A stretch of 64,000 bases of DNA, taken from contig NC_088312.1 of assembly GCF_910592395.1 (NCBI RefSeq), forward strand, positions 13,950,001 to 14,014,000. The letters are read 5' to 3'. Positions 10,601-19,129 of the stretch are shown here, in pieces (positions within the stretch are counted from its first letter, which is position 1; every line of letters starts with the position of its first letter). The notes beneath the pieces are model-generated. The model saw only the letters and a list, made by a program, of their open reading frames with translations, ran no database searches and was not told the origin of the DNA. This DNA is from Lineus longissimus (taxonomy: Eukaryota > Nemertea > Pilidiophora > Heteronemertea > Lineidae). The position numbers were made by a program, and so were the translations under genes.

Positions 10601-11270
10601 AAATATTACTCAAATCGAGCTTCGTACGTCTTTCCCATGAATTCATGTCAAATTGCCTGTCCGATATGATGCGACCTCCTGCCAGGCGTTCTGAGTGGGC
10701 CGCAATACAGAACAAAAAACATTTATCGTCATTTCCGTAATCAATGTTCGTCTGAATACAAGCGCGTTTATTTCTCACCGCCGAGGGTAAGAAAGGGTGT
10801 GGATGCGAAGTGCCACCCCTCAGGGGCTCAAACTGTGCCACCGTTAATCTCAACGCGTTCACATGTTCAAAAACCCAGCCCGAGCCTTCGTGTAGATAGG
10901 ACTCGCATTTCGAGATGATTTCTTGAAAATCTGTCTGTAACAAGTCTTTTAATTGGCTCTTATAGAAAACTTGTTTTGTATTGGTGCAAAACCAGGGTTC
11001 CGATGTGCGTTTCTCATATTGTCCCTCGACAATGGATCCATCATCTGCCACGACATCGACTTCTTTGCTGAATAGAACTTGAACTTCAAAGTTCTTCGCG
11101 TCAGTTAGACTATCAAATTCCTGAGAAATGTGTTTATGAATAAGTCCGTTTGCCTCCCTGTGCAAAAACTTCAACAAATCATTTGCAACGTGTATATTTG
11201 TGTGTTCCCATTGCGTTCCCAGATTGCCTCGGAATGATTTTTTTAAACGAAATTCTGCTTCGAGCGCCAT
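7627..11270 (-). pseudogene. Protein-primed family B DNA polymerase, one frameshift and one TAG
   Basis: This would replicate the element by protein priming. From the ATG at 11268-11270 the N-terminal domain shows SGWVFEHVNALRLTVAQFEP and CFLFCIAAHSE, typical of Polinton polymerases. Then come a Cys-rich segment CRSCLTCYSSKSK, exonuclease motifs IYDFETCL and HNATRYDNHLF, polymerase motif A (DATNLYGYSLSQ), motif B (KKAINSCYGKFLQ) and motif C (MTDTDSLLYF). Two lesions are seen: a frame change at a six-base homopolymer (10390-10395) and an in-frame TAG at 8860-8862 just after motif A. Beyond the TAG the same frame continues without a shift to 7627. Total length of about 1,210 codons is normal for the family. 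All catalytic motifs are preserved. Confidence 0.92.
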
Positions 11271-11405
11271 TATCAGAGAGAGAAAGAGGTCCTAAAATAG
11301 ACCTCGAAAATCACTAATTTTCAAGCCGTCCTGCCGCAAACGGGTATGGTCTCCATCAACCTATATCACTTTAATTCCTTTTTGTGTTTGCAGATGGCCT
11401 GGTGA

Positions 11406-11877
11406 TCACTTCGGGCAACTATTTCTGACTTTGTATGCAACAGACCTGCAAATAGGGCATTCGTTTTCGTGCAATGCTTTCAATAGATCTCCGTGGCAGC
11501 GCTCTGGTTTGCACCAACAGCCCAGAACTGCATGCGACAATTTGTGAATGTAACGGAGAAGATTTCTCCGCCGTATGCACTCGTTATAAAACCTCAAAGA
11601 GCGTTCTCGGCTGGTATTTTCGCCAATTATGTACGGATTCTGCCAGCGAATAGAATCCCTGATGGCTTGAAATAAGCGTTTCTGACGTTTGCGTTGTTCT
11701 TCTGCAGTCATATTCGTATTATTCGCAATATTAGCGCAATATCTCCGAATCTCCCAGATAATGCGTCAAGTTTCGTCCGATGTACACGTGTCGACGAGAT
11801 GCTAACAGCCACTCTTCGAGATTTCGAAAGCCCATATTACTTAAATTGAGCGAAGAGATATTAATAACACGCCGCAT
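11406..11877 (-). pseudogene. DUF4326-domain protein, frameshifted
   Basis: The ATG at 11875-11877 starts a 48-codon frame with LEEWLLASRRHVYIGRN, matching the start of DUF4326 domains, and ends at TAA 11731-11733. A second frame (11711-11406) holds the rest: WQNPYIIGEN, a helical stretch, and the hallmark LGCWCKPERCHGDLL, followed by ECPIC. The two frames are offset by one base. DUF4326 is found in phages and large DNA viruses; its biochemical role is unknown to me, but its Cys/His signature suggests metal or nucleotide binding. It is the gene just upstream of the polymerase on the same strand. Confidence 0.65.
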
Positions 11878-11923
11878 GATGTTTGAATATAAAGCTTTGA
11901 TGAAATCCGACGGATTTAGGCGT

Positions 11924-12085
11924 CTGGGCCTGGTTGTTCAAAAGCACAAAAGTCACGTTATCCTTAACGGTTACGTTAAGTATCCTTATAGACGTTATCT
12001 CTTTCAGTTAATCCCATTAGAATTTTCATGTTAAGACTTAACGGCGCCGTTAAAGCTAACGTGATTTTGAACAACCCAGCCCTGG
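11924..12085. mobile_element. Short palindromic MITE inserted in the Maverick
   Basis: The left end reads CTGGGCCTGGTTGTTCAAAA and the right end is its near inverse, TTTTGAACAACCCAGCCCTGG-like. Inside, TTAACGGTTACGTTAAG and CTTAACGGCGCCGTTAA make the whole 162 bp nearly self-complementary. A clear target-site duplication was not found. The right arm supplies the last ten codons of the neighbouring minus-strand ORF. Confidence 0.8.
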
Positions 12086-12538
12086 TGTGCAAAAAGGACA
12101 TTCGATTGCTTCTTGTTGGTTCAAATGATCACCTACGAAATGCAATTTTCTCTGAACTTCACCGTAGGCTCTTAAAAAGTTTCGAAATTCACGCAATTTG
12201 AATGAAATTCGGCGGCACTTGTCCAATCTTTGTATTTCTAGCCTATTCCTTCTGGTGAAATTAACAAGCAGTCCTACTGCACGAAGCGAATAGTAATATT
12301 CTTCGTTTGAATGGTGTTGGCGCGAAAAAGCATCTGTTAACTGTTCACTCATGCACAGCATATCTTGGGCTTGTTCTGAAGTCAGATCGATGCGGTTTTC
12401 CGCGTCGAAGTTAATAAGCGATATTTTTTGCAACCGTGCGTTGATGGGTGCTGATATGCGGAGGGTGAGGCGAACACTCAACCGATACGTGTAAACGTTA
12501 ATTTCTTCTCCCTCTGTAATAGAGCCCTCACGTTCCAT
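12056..12538 (-). CDS. Unknown Polinton protein with 3' end replaced by a MITE
   Basis: This is a 160-residue ORF with ATG at 12536-12538. Residues about 12-45 are beta-rich (INVYTYRLSVRLTLRISAPI). The middle is helical and the C-terminus reads AIECPFC before passing into the MITE arm at about 12,085. The last ten residues are therefore transposon-derived, and the native C-terminus is lost or continues beyond 11,924. I do not recognise the family. It lies between the capsid-like gene and the DUF4326 gene on the same strand. A terminal CPFC suggests an incomplete zinc site. Confidence 0.5.
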   Translation of the reverse strand: MEREGSITEGEEINVYTYRLSVRLTLRISAPINARLQKISLINFDAENRIDLTSEQAQDMLCMSEQLTDAFSRQHHSNEEYYYSLRAVGLLVNFTRRNRLEIQRLDKCRRISFKLREFRNFLRAYGEVQRKLHFVGDHLNQQEAIECPFCTPGLGCSKSR

Positions 12539-12717
12539 CTGTCGCTTAAAAATGATTCTGTCCTGGTTTTTTTATGATTTGTGCTATTTAAAAGGCCAAC
12601 GGGTAATCTAGCTCTCGTCTGCCTTTCATCTAGTGGCGCCGCTGGCGTCGAATGTGTAATGTCACAATGACTTTACCGAATTTAAAATCGATTATATTTC
12701 CCATATCGTTGCAAATG

Positions 12718-13704
12718 TTAATTTCTATGAATTGAAAAAAACTTTGCCCTCAGGGGTCTGTAGCGTATTCTTTCAAACGATTTGGAGAGATATTTGCCGT
12801 GTTCTTCCGGGCGTGTGGGTATCGTTCGTAGCAAGGGGACAAAAACGTTTCCCACTTGTGTTGGCTTTAGTAAATTCGAGTAAAAGAATAGTGCATACTT
12901 CGAGGACATCAAATCACATTTTCGTTCCGCTACAACGCGATAAAAACGCCTCGACAGAGGGGGTAAATTCACGGCTGCCTGATCTCCTTGTAAACTAGAC
13001 GTATCATTATCATCATCATCATCCATAATTTCGTCTGACCTGCCAAAATCATCGCTTGTAAAAGTGCGATCGGTGTCCCCTCCTTCGGAACTTTTTTTGC
13101 CCACAAGAGGGCCCGCCGTCACTGGGTTTCCTTGGCCGAATGTTCCCCCAATACTGTCTTTGCCAACAGTGTGTACTGGTGTTGTTTTCTTAGTCTCAGA
13201 ATTACTCTTGGGTATAATAATTTTTCCATCGACGTGAAAATATTTCGCCTTCGCAAAACCGAGCACTTCTGCTAAGTAAGTGTCCATCAAAATGGCTTCG
13301 CCGTGTCTCAGTTTTATGGCTACGTGTTGGCCCCGCGTGAGAAGAAAATCACCGCTCCACTGAAATGGTTTCTATCTATTTAGCGCCGTTATCAAATCTT
13401 CAATTGACGAGACCCGTTTTTCGCTCTGCGCGCAGGCATCAAGCAATACGGGCGCTTTGTCGGGTTCGTTTAAATCTGCCAGCGCTATCTGGTAAGTACA
13501 CCTCTTAACGTTGATCTCGCTCGACCAAGAATGTGCGTAGTAGACCTCCGCGATGCCACATTCGTATGCGAAAGGCGACATCGTGAAATCGAGCGGCTTC
13601 GCCAAAGGAATCATAAAATTCGAACTAGTGTTGGGCCGACTTCCCCTTTGTACGGGCGTATTTGAGGGGCACACGATATACGTATCTTGTTCCTGCTCCT
13701 CCAT
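12718..13704 (-). pseudogene. Capsid-associated Polinton protein (possible minor capsid/penton), in-frame TAG
   Basis: The ATG at 13702-13704 opens a frame with YIVCPSNT, NTSSNFMIPLAKPLDFTMSP and CGIAEVYYAHSW. This is the pattern of a common Polinton protein family with a PSN...F...L...WEVGL.E..YP.W layout. A TAG at 13372-13374 interrupts it. The same frame then continues with QHVAIKLRHGEAI and LAEVLGFAKAKYF, an Asp-rich stretch DDDDDND, and ends at 12718. About 328 codons remain, so only one stop separates it from an intact frame. A minor capsid or penton-like role is my inference from family context, not proven. Confidence 0.5.
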
Positions 13705-13775
13705 TTGGTCACGATTAAAGTAAGCTATCCTTGAAATATTCTTAGTAAATGGTAGGCGTCTAGCTATTGTCTCAG

Positions 13776-14003
13776 TTAGATTTTGACGTAGTTAGACCCT
13801 TCCTCTGGCACGAAACAGAATATATCTTGCATGGCGCGATAGGCGACAAGATCTATTTGTAAACCCGAACGAAGGATAGAGTAACTCTTCTCTTGTGTTT
13901 TCTTTCTTTCATCAGGAGATGTGTTCTTTCTTATCAATTGTTTGCTTACTAATGATTGCAACGAAAACAATAAAAGATCAGGTAGTGCAAAAGCTCTTTG
14001 CAT
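13776..14003 (-). CDS. Small Polinton ORF, helical
   Basis: This is a 75-residue ORF with ATG at 14001-14003. The N-terminus is hydrophobic and Leu-rich (FALPDLLLFSLQSLVSKQL); the rest is basic then neutral, with no catalytic motif. The frame upstream of the ATG is also open for some distance and contains CPLCRVDCPCW, so a longer Cys-containing N-terminus with a different start or an upstream exon is possible. It lies in register with the other minus-strand Maverick genes. The function is unknown. Confidence 0.35.
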   Translation of the reverse strand: MQRAFALPDLLLFSLQSLVSKQLIRKNTSPDERKKTQEKSYSILRSGLQIDLVAYRAMQDIFCFVPEEGSNYVKI

Positions 14004-14311
14004 CGTCTTCCAACAGGGACAGTCGACTCTACATAGGGGGCAGATATTCCCAAAATGACAGACACGCTCTTATACATCTTTGATCGAAGTCAAGGCAAAA
14101 TCTGGACATCGGCAACTCTTATTTCGCCTACTAATATAATGCATGTCTGATGCCGCAGTAGACTTTAGTGAACGGCTCCACCCCAAATCATGGGGCTTCT
14201 TTTTCAAAACATCAAAAGAGAATTGTGCTCTCATTGTGACAACAACACAACTGTACTTTGAGCGTTACATTTGGATGGTCCGTTTTTATCACAAGCTCAT
14301 TTCACGGCTTG

Positions 14312-14863
14312 TTAATTTCTCGTAGAATAGCCGCCAGTTGATCCAAAACCGCCTTGGCCGCGCGGGATTGAGGGCAATTCATCTTTGGATTCTCGAATAC
14401 GTGGCATAAGGGCTCTTTCGCAAATAAGTTGGGCCACACGATCGCCGTGTCGAATACGAAATTCGTTTTGCGGATGATGATTGAATAGCAAAATACCCAA
14501 ATTGCCTCTAAAATCGGAATCGATTACACCTGCGCCTACGGCTATCATATAGTTTAAGGCTAGACCTGGGCGAGGTGCGATTCGACCATAACACGCTCTC
14601 GGAAGAACGAGTTGTAAATCTGTGCGGACAAGTTGCGAGCAACCGGCCAAAATCGTGTAGTCATTGGCGCTAGCCAGGTCAAAACCCACTGAATGTGCCG
14701 TCGCCCTTTCCGGAGCAGAAGCTAAGTCACTCAATTTGTGAAAAATGAGTGTTTCAACTTCATCATCATCATTTTTTTCATCCACAATCTTTGGTCTATA
14801 GAATAAAAGTTGGTCGTCTGACGAAATGCGCACTAACAAAATCAGTCGTATTGAAAGCAACAA
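14312..14863 (-). CDS. dUTPase (dUTP pyrophosphatase), start uncertain
   Basis: This enzyme hydrolyses dUTP to dUMP, keeping uracil out of DNA and feeding dTMP synthesis. All five trimeric dUTPase motifs are present in order: HSVGFDLAS, APRPGLAL, GVIDSDFRG, RVAQLICE and RGQGGFGSTG. The C-terminal Gly-rich motif V closes the protein at 14312. No ATG occurs in the open frame before the catalytic domain, and the frame is bounded upstream by a TAA, so the start is either non-ATG, on an unseen exon, or lost. The enzyme domain itself is intact. It is the first recognised gene of the minus-strand Maverick block and pairs functionally with the deoxynucleoside kinase. Confidence 0.88.
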   Translation of the reverse strand: MLLSIRLILLVRISSDDQLLFYRPKIVDEKNDDDEVETLIFHKLSDLASAPERATAHSVGFDLASANDYTILAGCSQLVRTDLQLVLPRACYGRIAPRPGLALNYMIAVGAGVIDSDFRGNLGILLFNHHPQNEFRIRHGDRVAQLICERALMPRIRESKDELPSIPRGQGGFGSTGGYSTRN

Positions 14864-16325
14864 TCGGCGATGCCAACGCGTTGGTTAAATTCTATCGTGT
14901 CACATCATGGTTAAGAGAAAAACCACCACAGCAAACATCATTTTGCTCCTAATAGCCTTGTGACGAGAATATGCTGGGCCTGCTCAAATGATTTTCTCCA
15001 CAAAGTAGAACAAGTTTGCTATTGAAAAACAAATTACTCTTCGTGCCAAGTTGACACAATATCTTCCCATTGTTATTTCGTGGACGAGATGTAAGACCAA
15101 CTCATTATCTGATTGCAGAACTAAATGTTCTATAAACTACTTTGCACAGTTTACTTAGTTGATGAGTTCAAGATCACTTTGATAAAACACAGCGCGCTAG
15201 TTAGTATGTCATTGAGCCAAATCAAGCTCTTGTTTAAATGATTTTTTGGCGTCATTTCAAAAAGGTAGAATGTACTAGTGAGAGGCTGATTAACCGGCAT
15301 GTTAAATTAGGCCTTTTTCCAGCCGTCCTTGGAGCGATAACAATTGTTTTTGTTCTAGCAACAAAGAAAAAACTCTTATGAACTTATTCTCTTGGCATCA
15401 TTTCTAATACGCACAATCTAATGAGAGCTATTGTACATATGTAAATGTCAAAAGAGTAAGACCAATGAAGAAAATGAAATATTTCTTACCTTTGCTGTTG
15501 TGAAGGATGCAATCGATCAGACGCTAAAATTGTCACGCTAAAGATCGGGAGATTGTTCCCGCAAAACATCGGAGCGTATTAGGAAAAAGCAACGCCGCAT
15601 CAGACATCCTTCATTGCTGCATTCTAGACTCAGAATAACAGTAGCTTCATCATCAGTTTCATTATGATGGTGCTTATTTAACACAAAAATATTGAATGCA
15701 AATAATAGGCCATTGTATACTCTTATAGACCTTCATAAGAAAGGTATACTCTTGTATAACAAAGATCAATGGAAAATGCCGACCAACTTTATATTATAAG
15801 CATAGCCAACTTGAGACAACTATTTTCATGACGGGTGAGCTTCTCCCGAAAAACATAGCAAAATGCGCCATGTACGGCAGGCATCTTCCATTGAGTGTTG
15901 ATTTTAGAATCGGAATATATTAAACATTCTATAGGGCGTTTATAAAAATAAAACGCGTATACTCGAGCGGTGAACTTGCACGTAGACCAAGAGCATTAAG
16001 AATAAGATGTATTCCTCTATATAGTGAGTTAAGCAAACTCTCAGCCCGGGCACATATACAATGTACATGTGTTGTCGTCATCAAAAACCCAATCAGGGAA
16101 ACAGAATAAAAATGCATAAGCATGTCTAAAACTGCATTTTTGTCACGAGGTCGGTCTTTAAGCATATAAAAATGTTATGCATGAAGAAAAATCTAACAAA
16201 ACGATGTGAAAAGACAACAGAAATAAAAGTGTTTTTTCATATCACAAATACGTCGTATATGAGTTATTCTTTCTTCATATGCATGTCAAAATATCCACCC
16301 TTCCATCAGGAAAAGGGTGGCGCAA
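14864..16325. other. Non-coding stretch to the right of the Maverick
   Basis: I see no supported gene here. The sequence is AT-rich. The Maverick terminal inverted repeat is expected in or near this stretch but cannot be recognised without its partner. Short ORFs lack family resemblance. Confidence 0.5.
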
Positions 16326-16903
16326 GAGAGTTGTCCTGTCCTCCTCTTCCCGCGCTATACGAACCCGGCCACCATGCGAGACGAAGAGGACAGACCTCGT
16401 TGCTTGGGAGCTAAACGGACATTGAGGAGACGGGACCCCTAAAATGTGGCGACGAGTCGAGGCAATTCGCGTCATAATTTTAGCTAGGATGAGCAGTCTC
16501 TATGCAGAGTCAATGACAAGGATTGCCCAGACACTGATAACATCCCAGTTATAGCAACAGAATGCTTCAGTAGGCTATTTGCCCCGAACAGACTTTCCCG
16601 ATGGTGGATCGGAGAGTTGTCCTGTCCTGCTCTTCCCGCGCTATACGAACCCGGCCACCATGCGAGACGAAGAGGACATGTACAGACCTCGTTGCTTGGG
16701 AGCTAAACGGACATTGAGGAGACGGGACCCCTAAAATGTGGCGACGAGTCGAGGCAATTCGCGTCATAATTTTAGCTAGGATGAGCAGTCTCTATGCATA
16801 GTCAATGACAAAGATTGCCTAGACACTGATAACATCCCAGTTGTAGCAACAGAATGCTTCAGTAGGCTATTTACCCCGAACAGATTTCCCCGATGGTGGA
16901 GAC
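16326..16903. repeat. Tandem duplication, two copies of ~287 bp
   Basis: The segment starting GAGAGTTGTCCTGTCCT at 16326 recurs at 16612. The copies run 16326-16611 and 16612-16903. They differ by a few substitutions and a six-base insertion (ATGTAC) in the second. A minus-strand ORF beginning MTRIASTRRHILGV appears in each copy but may be fortuitous. Confidence 0.9.
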
Positions 16904-17499
16904 CATAATTGATCCACATTCTTCGCTCCGCTCGGCTTTTGACAGCAGCCCGTAAAACCTCAGGAGGAGCGCGAATAAGAGTGCACATTAATCTGTGCTC
17001 GTTGCGGCATCGGGCTGCTTGTACTCTGCTACGCGACGAATGCACTCCCGTGGACAGCGCAGACGGATAGCGCCGAATTTTTGAGCGCTTACACGAAGCG
17101 CGGAAAAAATTCTTCAAGCACAATATCACGGGAGGGCATTTGTCGCGGGCGTCAATGATGCACCTTTCAACGCCCCGGGACCCTCGGACTTTGGGCCTCG
17201 TATTTCGGGCGTTGAAAGGGACATTATACCTACTACTCAGTGGTAATTACTTTGCCGATAAATGTACGCGTAACAGAGCAACTATGATTAGAACATTGTC
17301 ACAAGTCAACGAACATGCAAAAGGCCTCTAAAGAATGAAAAGGATGATGGGATGAAGAAGTTTTCATTTATTGAAAATCTGTTCCGTTGCTTACCATTTA
17401 TCCGCTCTTATTTTCAGGAAGCCACTGGTTTGGTCATTATCTACCCAAACGAAGAAAACTGAACGTTAACATGCCAGTACTGCCAGAAAGATGGCAAAT
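16904..17499. other. Unassigned GC-richer stretch
   Basis: A minus-strand ORF (17129-16776) with an Arg-rich composition covers part of it but matches no family I know, and its end reads into the tandem repeat. At about 17,165-17,215 a short inverted repeat (CCTTTCAACGCCC with GGGCGTTGAAAGG) could form a hairpin. Nothing else is recognised. Confidence 0.4.
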
Positions 17500-17780
17500 G
17501 GCAAATGTACATCAAAGGGCGACAAAGCTGAGACGTATACGTACACATGATTGCCTCTACATTTTCGCTGCACTTGGCTACCTGAAAGAGGAACACGAGG
17601 CAAAAATGAAATTGATTCAATACGATCAAGAAACTTCTATGGTACAGGGGGAAGTTGCTGTCAGTGGAACAAAAAGCCGCTATATTGCAGCAGGTCATCG
17701 CGAAATCGAAGAAGGCCGCATATGAAGCTAGGGCTGAATTTTACTTGGAAAAACGTAAGAGGTTTCGTATTGACCTGTAA
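17500..17780 (+). pseudogene. Possible Harbinger accessory (Myb/SANT-like) protein, C-terminal fragment
   Basis: One plus-strand frame reads LGYLKEEHEAKMKLIQYDQ. A frame offset by one base continues with LLSVEQKAAILQQVIAKSKK and EARAEFYLEKRKRFR to a TAA at 17778-17780. The charged coiled-coil tail and its convergent arrangement with the Harbinger transposase on the minus strand fit the second protein of PIF/Harbinger elements. The N-terminal DNA-binding domain was not found. Tentative. Confidence 0.3.
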
Positions 17781-17834
17781 TCAGTGTGAATCAGTTTTAA
17801 TAAATAAGTATGAATACCTTCTGGAAGTGGTCTC

Positions 17835-19013
17835 TTATGAATCTGTCTCTGAAGAGGTTGCCGCGCCTATTTGCCTCAACTTGATGAGCCTCAATTCCGG
17901 CTGCTCGTACAGTACTGGGCGGGGTTCATCATCTTGCGGCGGAAGGGCATCATTTCGTTGAATGGCAAGGTTGTGTAGACAGGCCGTGGCTACAATAATA
18001 GCCATGCTTCCCTGCAACTAAATAAAACATAGGTGACCAACTTGCTCCCCAAAAATGCAGATACAGGTGCAGCCATCAGGAAAGTGGCAATTTGGGTGTG
18101 ATACTTAACTGACATCAAAGGCTATTGCGTTCGCCAACAGAGTGGAATCGTTTCTTCCATATGCCATACGCCCTCTCTATCAGACCTCTTGTCCTCCTTT
18201 GCGCTCTGTTATATCTCCTTTCCACAGGTGTTCTTGGATTACGAATCGATGTCAGCATGAAGGATCGACAAGTAAAGGCTGGATCCCCAAGTAGGATTCC
18301 ACAATTTTCCCCATTATCAAATTGCCTGAACAGACAAAACTCTTCAAAACTCTTGAATCGTGAGCTGATCCATACCATCGTGTAACCACATGTGTGAAAT
18401 TCATCTGGTCATTGCAAACAAACTGGCAATTTAAGCTGTAGTATCGCTTCCTATTGATGAATCGTGTAGCATCCTCACCTCCAGGGCTCACGATTGCTAC
18501 GTGGGTTCCGTCGATTGCACAAATCACCCCAGCTAACTCGGCAATTTCGTGGAATCCTTGCATTACCACCCGTCTCTCCTCCGCTCCGGTCGGAAACCGA
18601 ATTAAGACTTCCTTCCTGGCACTGATTGTTTCAGAAACCCGACGCACCACACGACTACACGTAGCCTGTGAAACACCACTGGAATCCCCGAATTCGATTT
18701 GGAAAGAACCAAACGCGTAAAACCGCAGTGCAACAGCAAGTTGCTCTAAAGGAAGAAGGGCTCGATTCCTTCTTGTTGGATGCTCTATCTGGGGTCCGAT
18801 GAGGGCGAGAACATTCTGGAACGATTCCTTCGATATTCGAAACCGCCTATTGAAGGCCCGATCCGTATACTCCTTGAAAACACGTAAATCCGCACGTGCT
18901 GCGTCCTCCTCAACCTTTTTGGCCTCCTCGGCAGCAAATTCCATCACAACTAGGGCATCCATTCCACTGTCGACGCTTTCCAGGAGAGAAATGACCAACT
19001 CATCACCAGTCAA
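17835..19013 (-). pseudogene. PIF/Harbinger (HARBI1-like) transposase, frameshifted
   Basis: This is a DDE_Tnp_4-type transposase. The long first frame (19013-18252) has a helical N-terminus (FRISKESFQNVLALIGPQIE), a helix-turn-helix-like FGDSSGVSQATCSRVVRRVS, the first Asp in ICAIDGTHVAIVSP, and the second in WYGSAHDSRVL. A second frame (to 18115) continues with GILLGDPAF and ends near the catalytic Glu in GLIERAYGIWKKRF. The shift lies near 18,310. A third block (18017-17835) has IVATACLHNLAIQRND, preceded by a TTGCAG acceptor-like site, so an intron of ~100 bp is likely. The copy is inactive as sequenced unless the shift is an error. Terminal repeats were not found. Confidence 0.85.
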
Positions 19014-19129
19014 ACAAGTCCCTTTGGGCCTTTAACATTTCTTTTGTCATCGTTAAACAGACGATCATGTTTAGCAACTGATTAATTATGGGACGGGCTA
19101 ATCTTTCGGTTGGATTCGAAGACGACCGG

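Larger units (their letters stand above)
1..14863 (-). mobile_element. Maverick/Polinton (adintovirus-like) element, left end outside window
   Basis: The block carries the diagnostic Maverick/Polinton gene set: protein-primed DNA polymerase B, retroviral-type integrase with a chromodomain, FtsK/HerA packaging ATPase and capsid-type proteins. At least fifteen genes follow one another on the minus strand with short gaps. The right boundary is set here at the dUTPase ORF only; I could not identify the terminal inverted repeat because its partner is left of base 1. No adenain-like protease was seen, though it could lie outside. Several genes are broken by frameshifts, stops and a MITE insertion, so this copy is unlikely to be autonomous unless some lesions are sequence errors. 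Class assignment is firm; exact limits are not. Confidence 0.9.

Noticed and set aside
16776-17129. 117-residue Arg-rich minus-strand ORF as a gene
   Set aside because: No domain, and its end runs into the tandem duplication.
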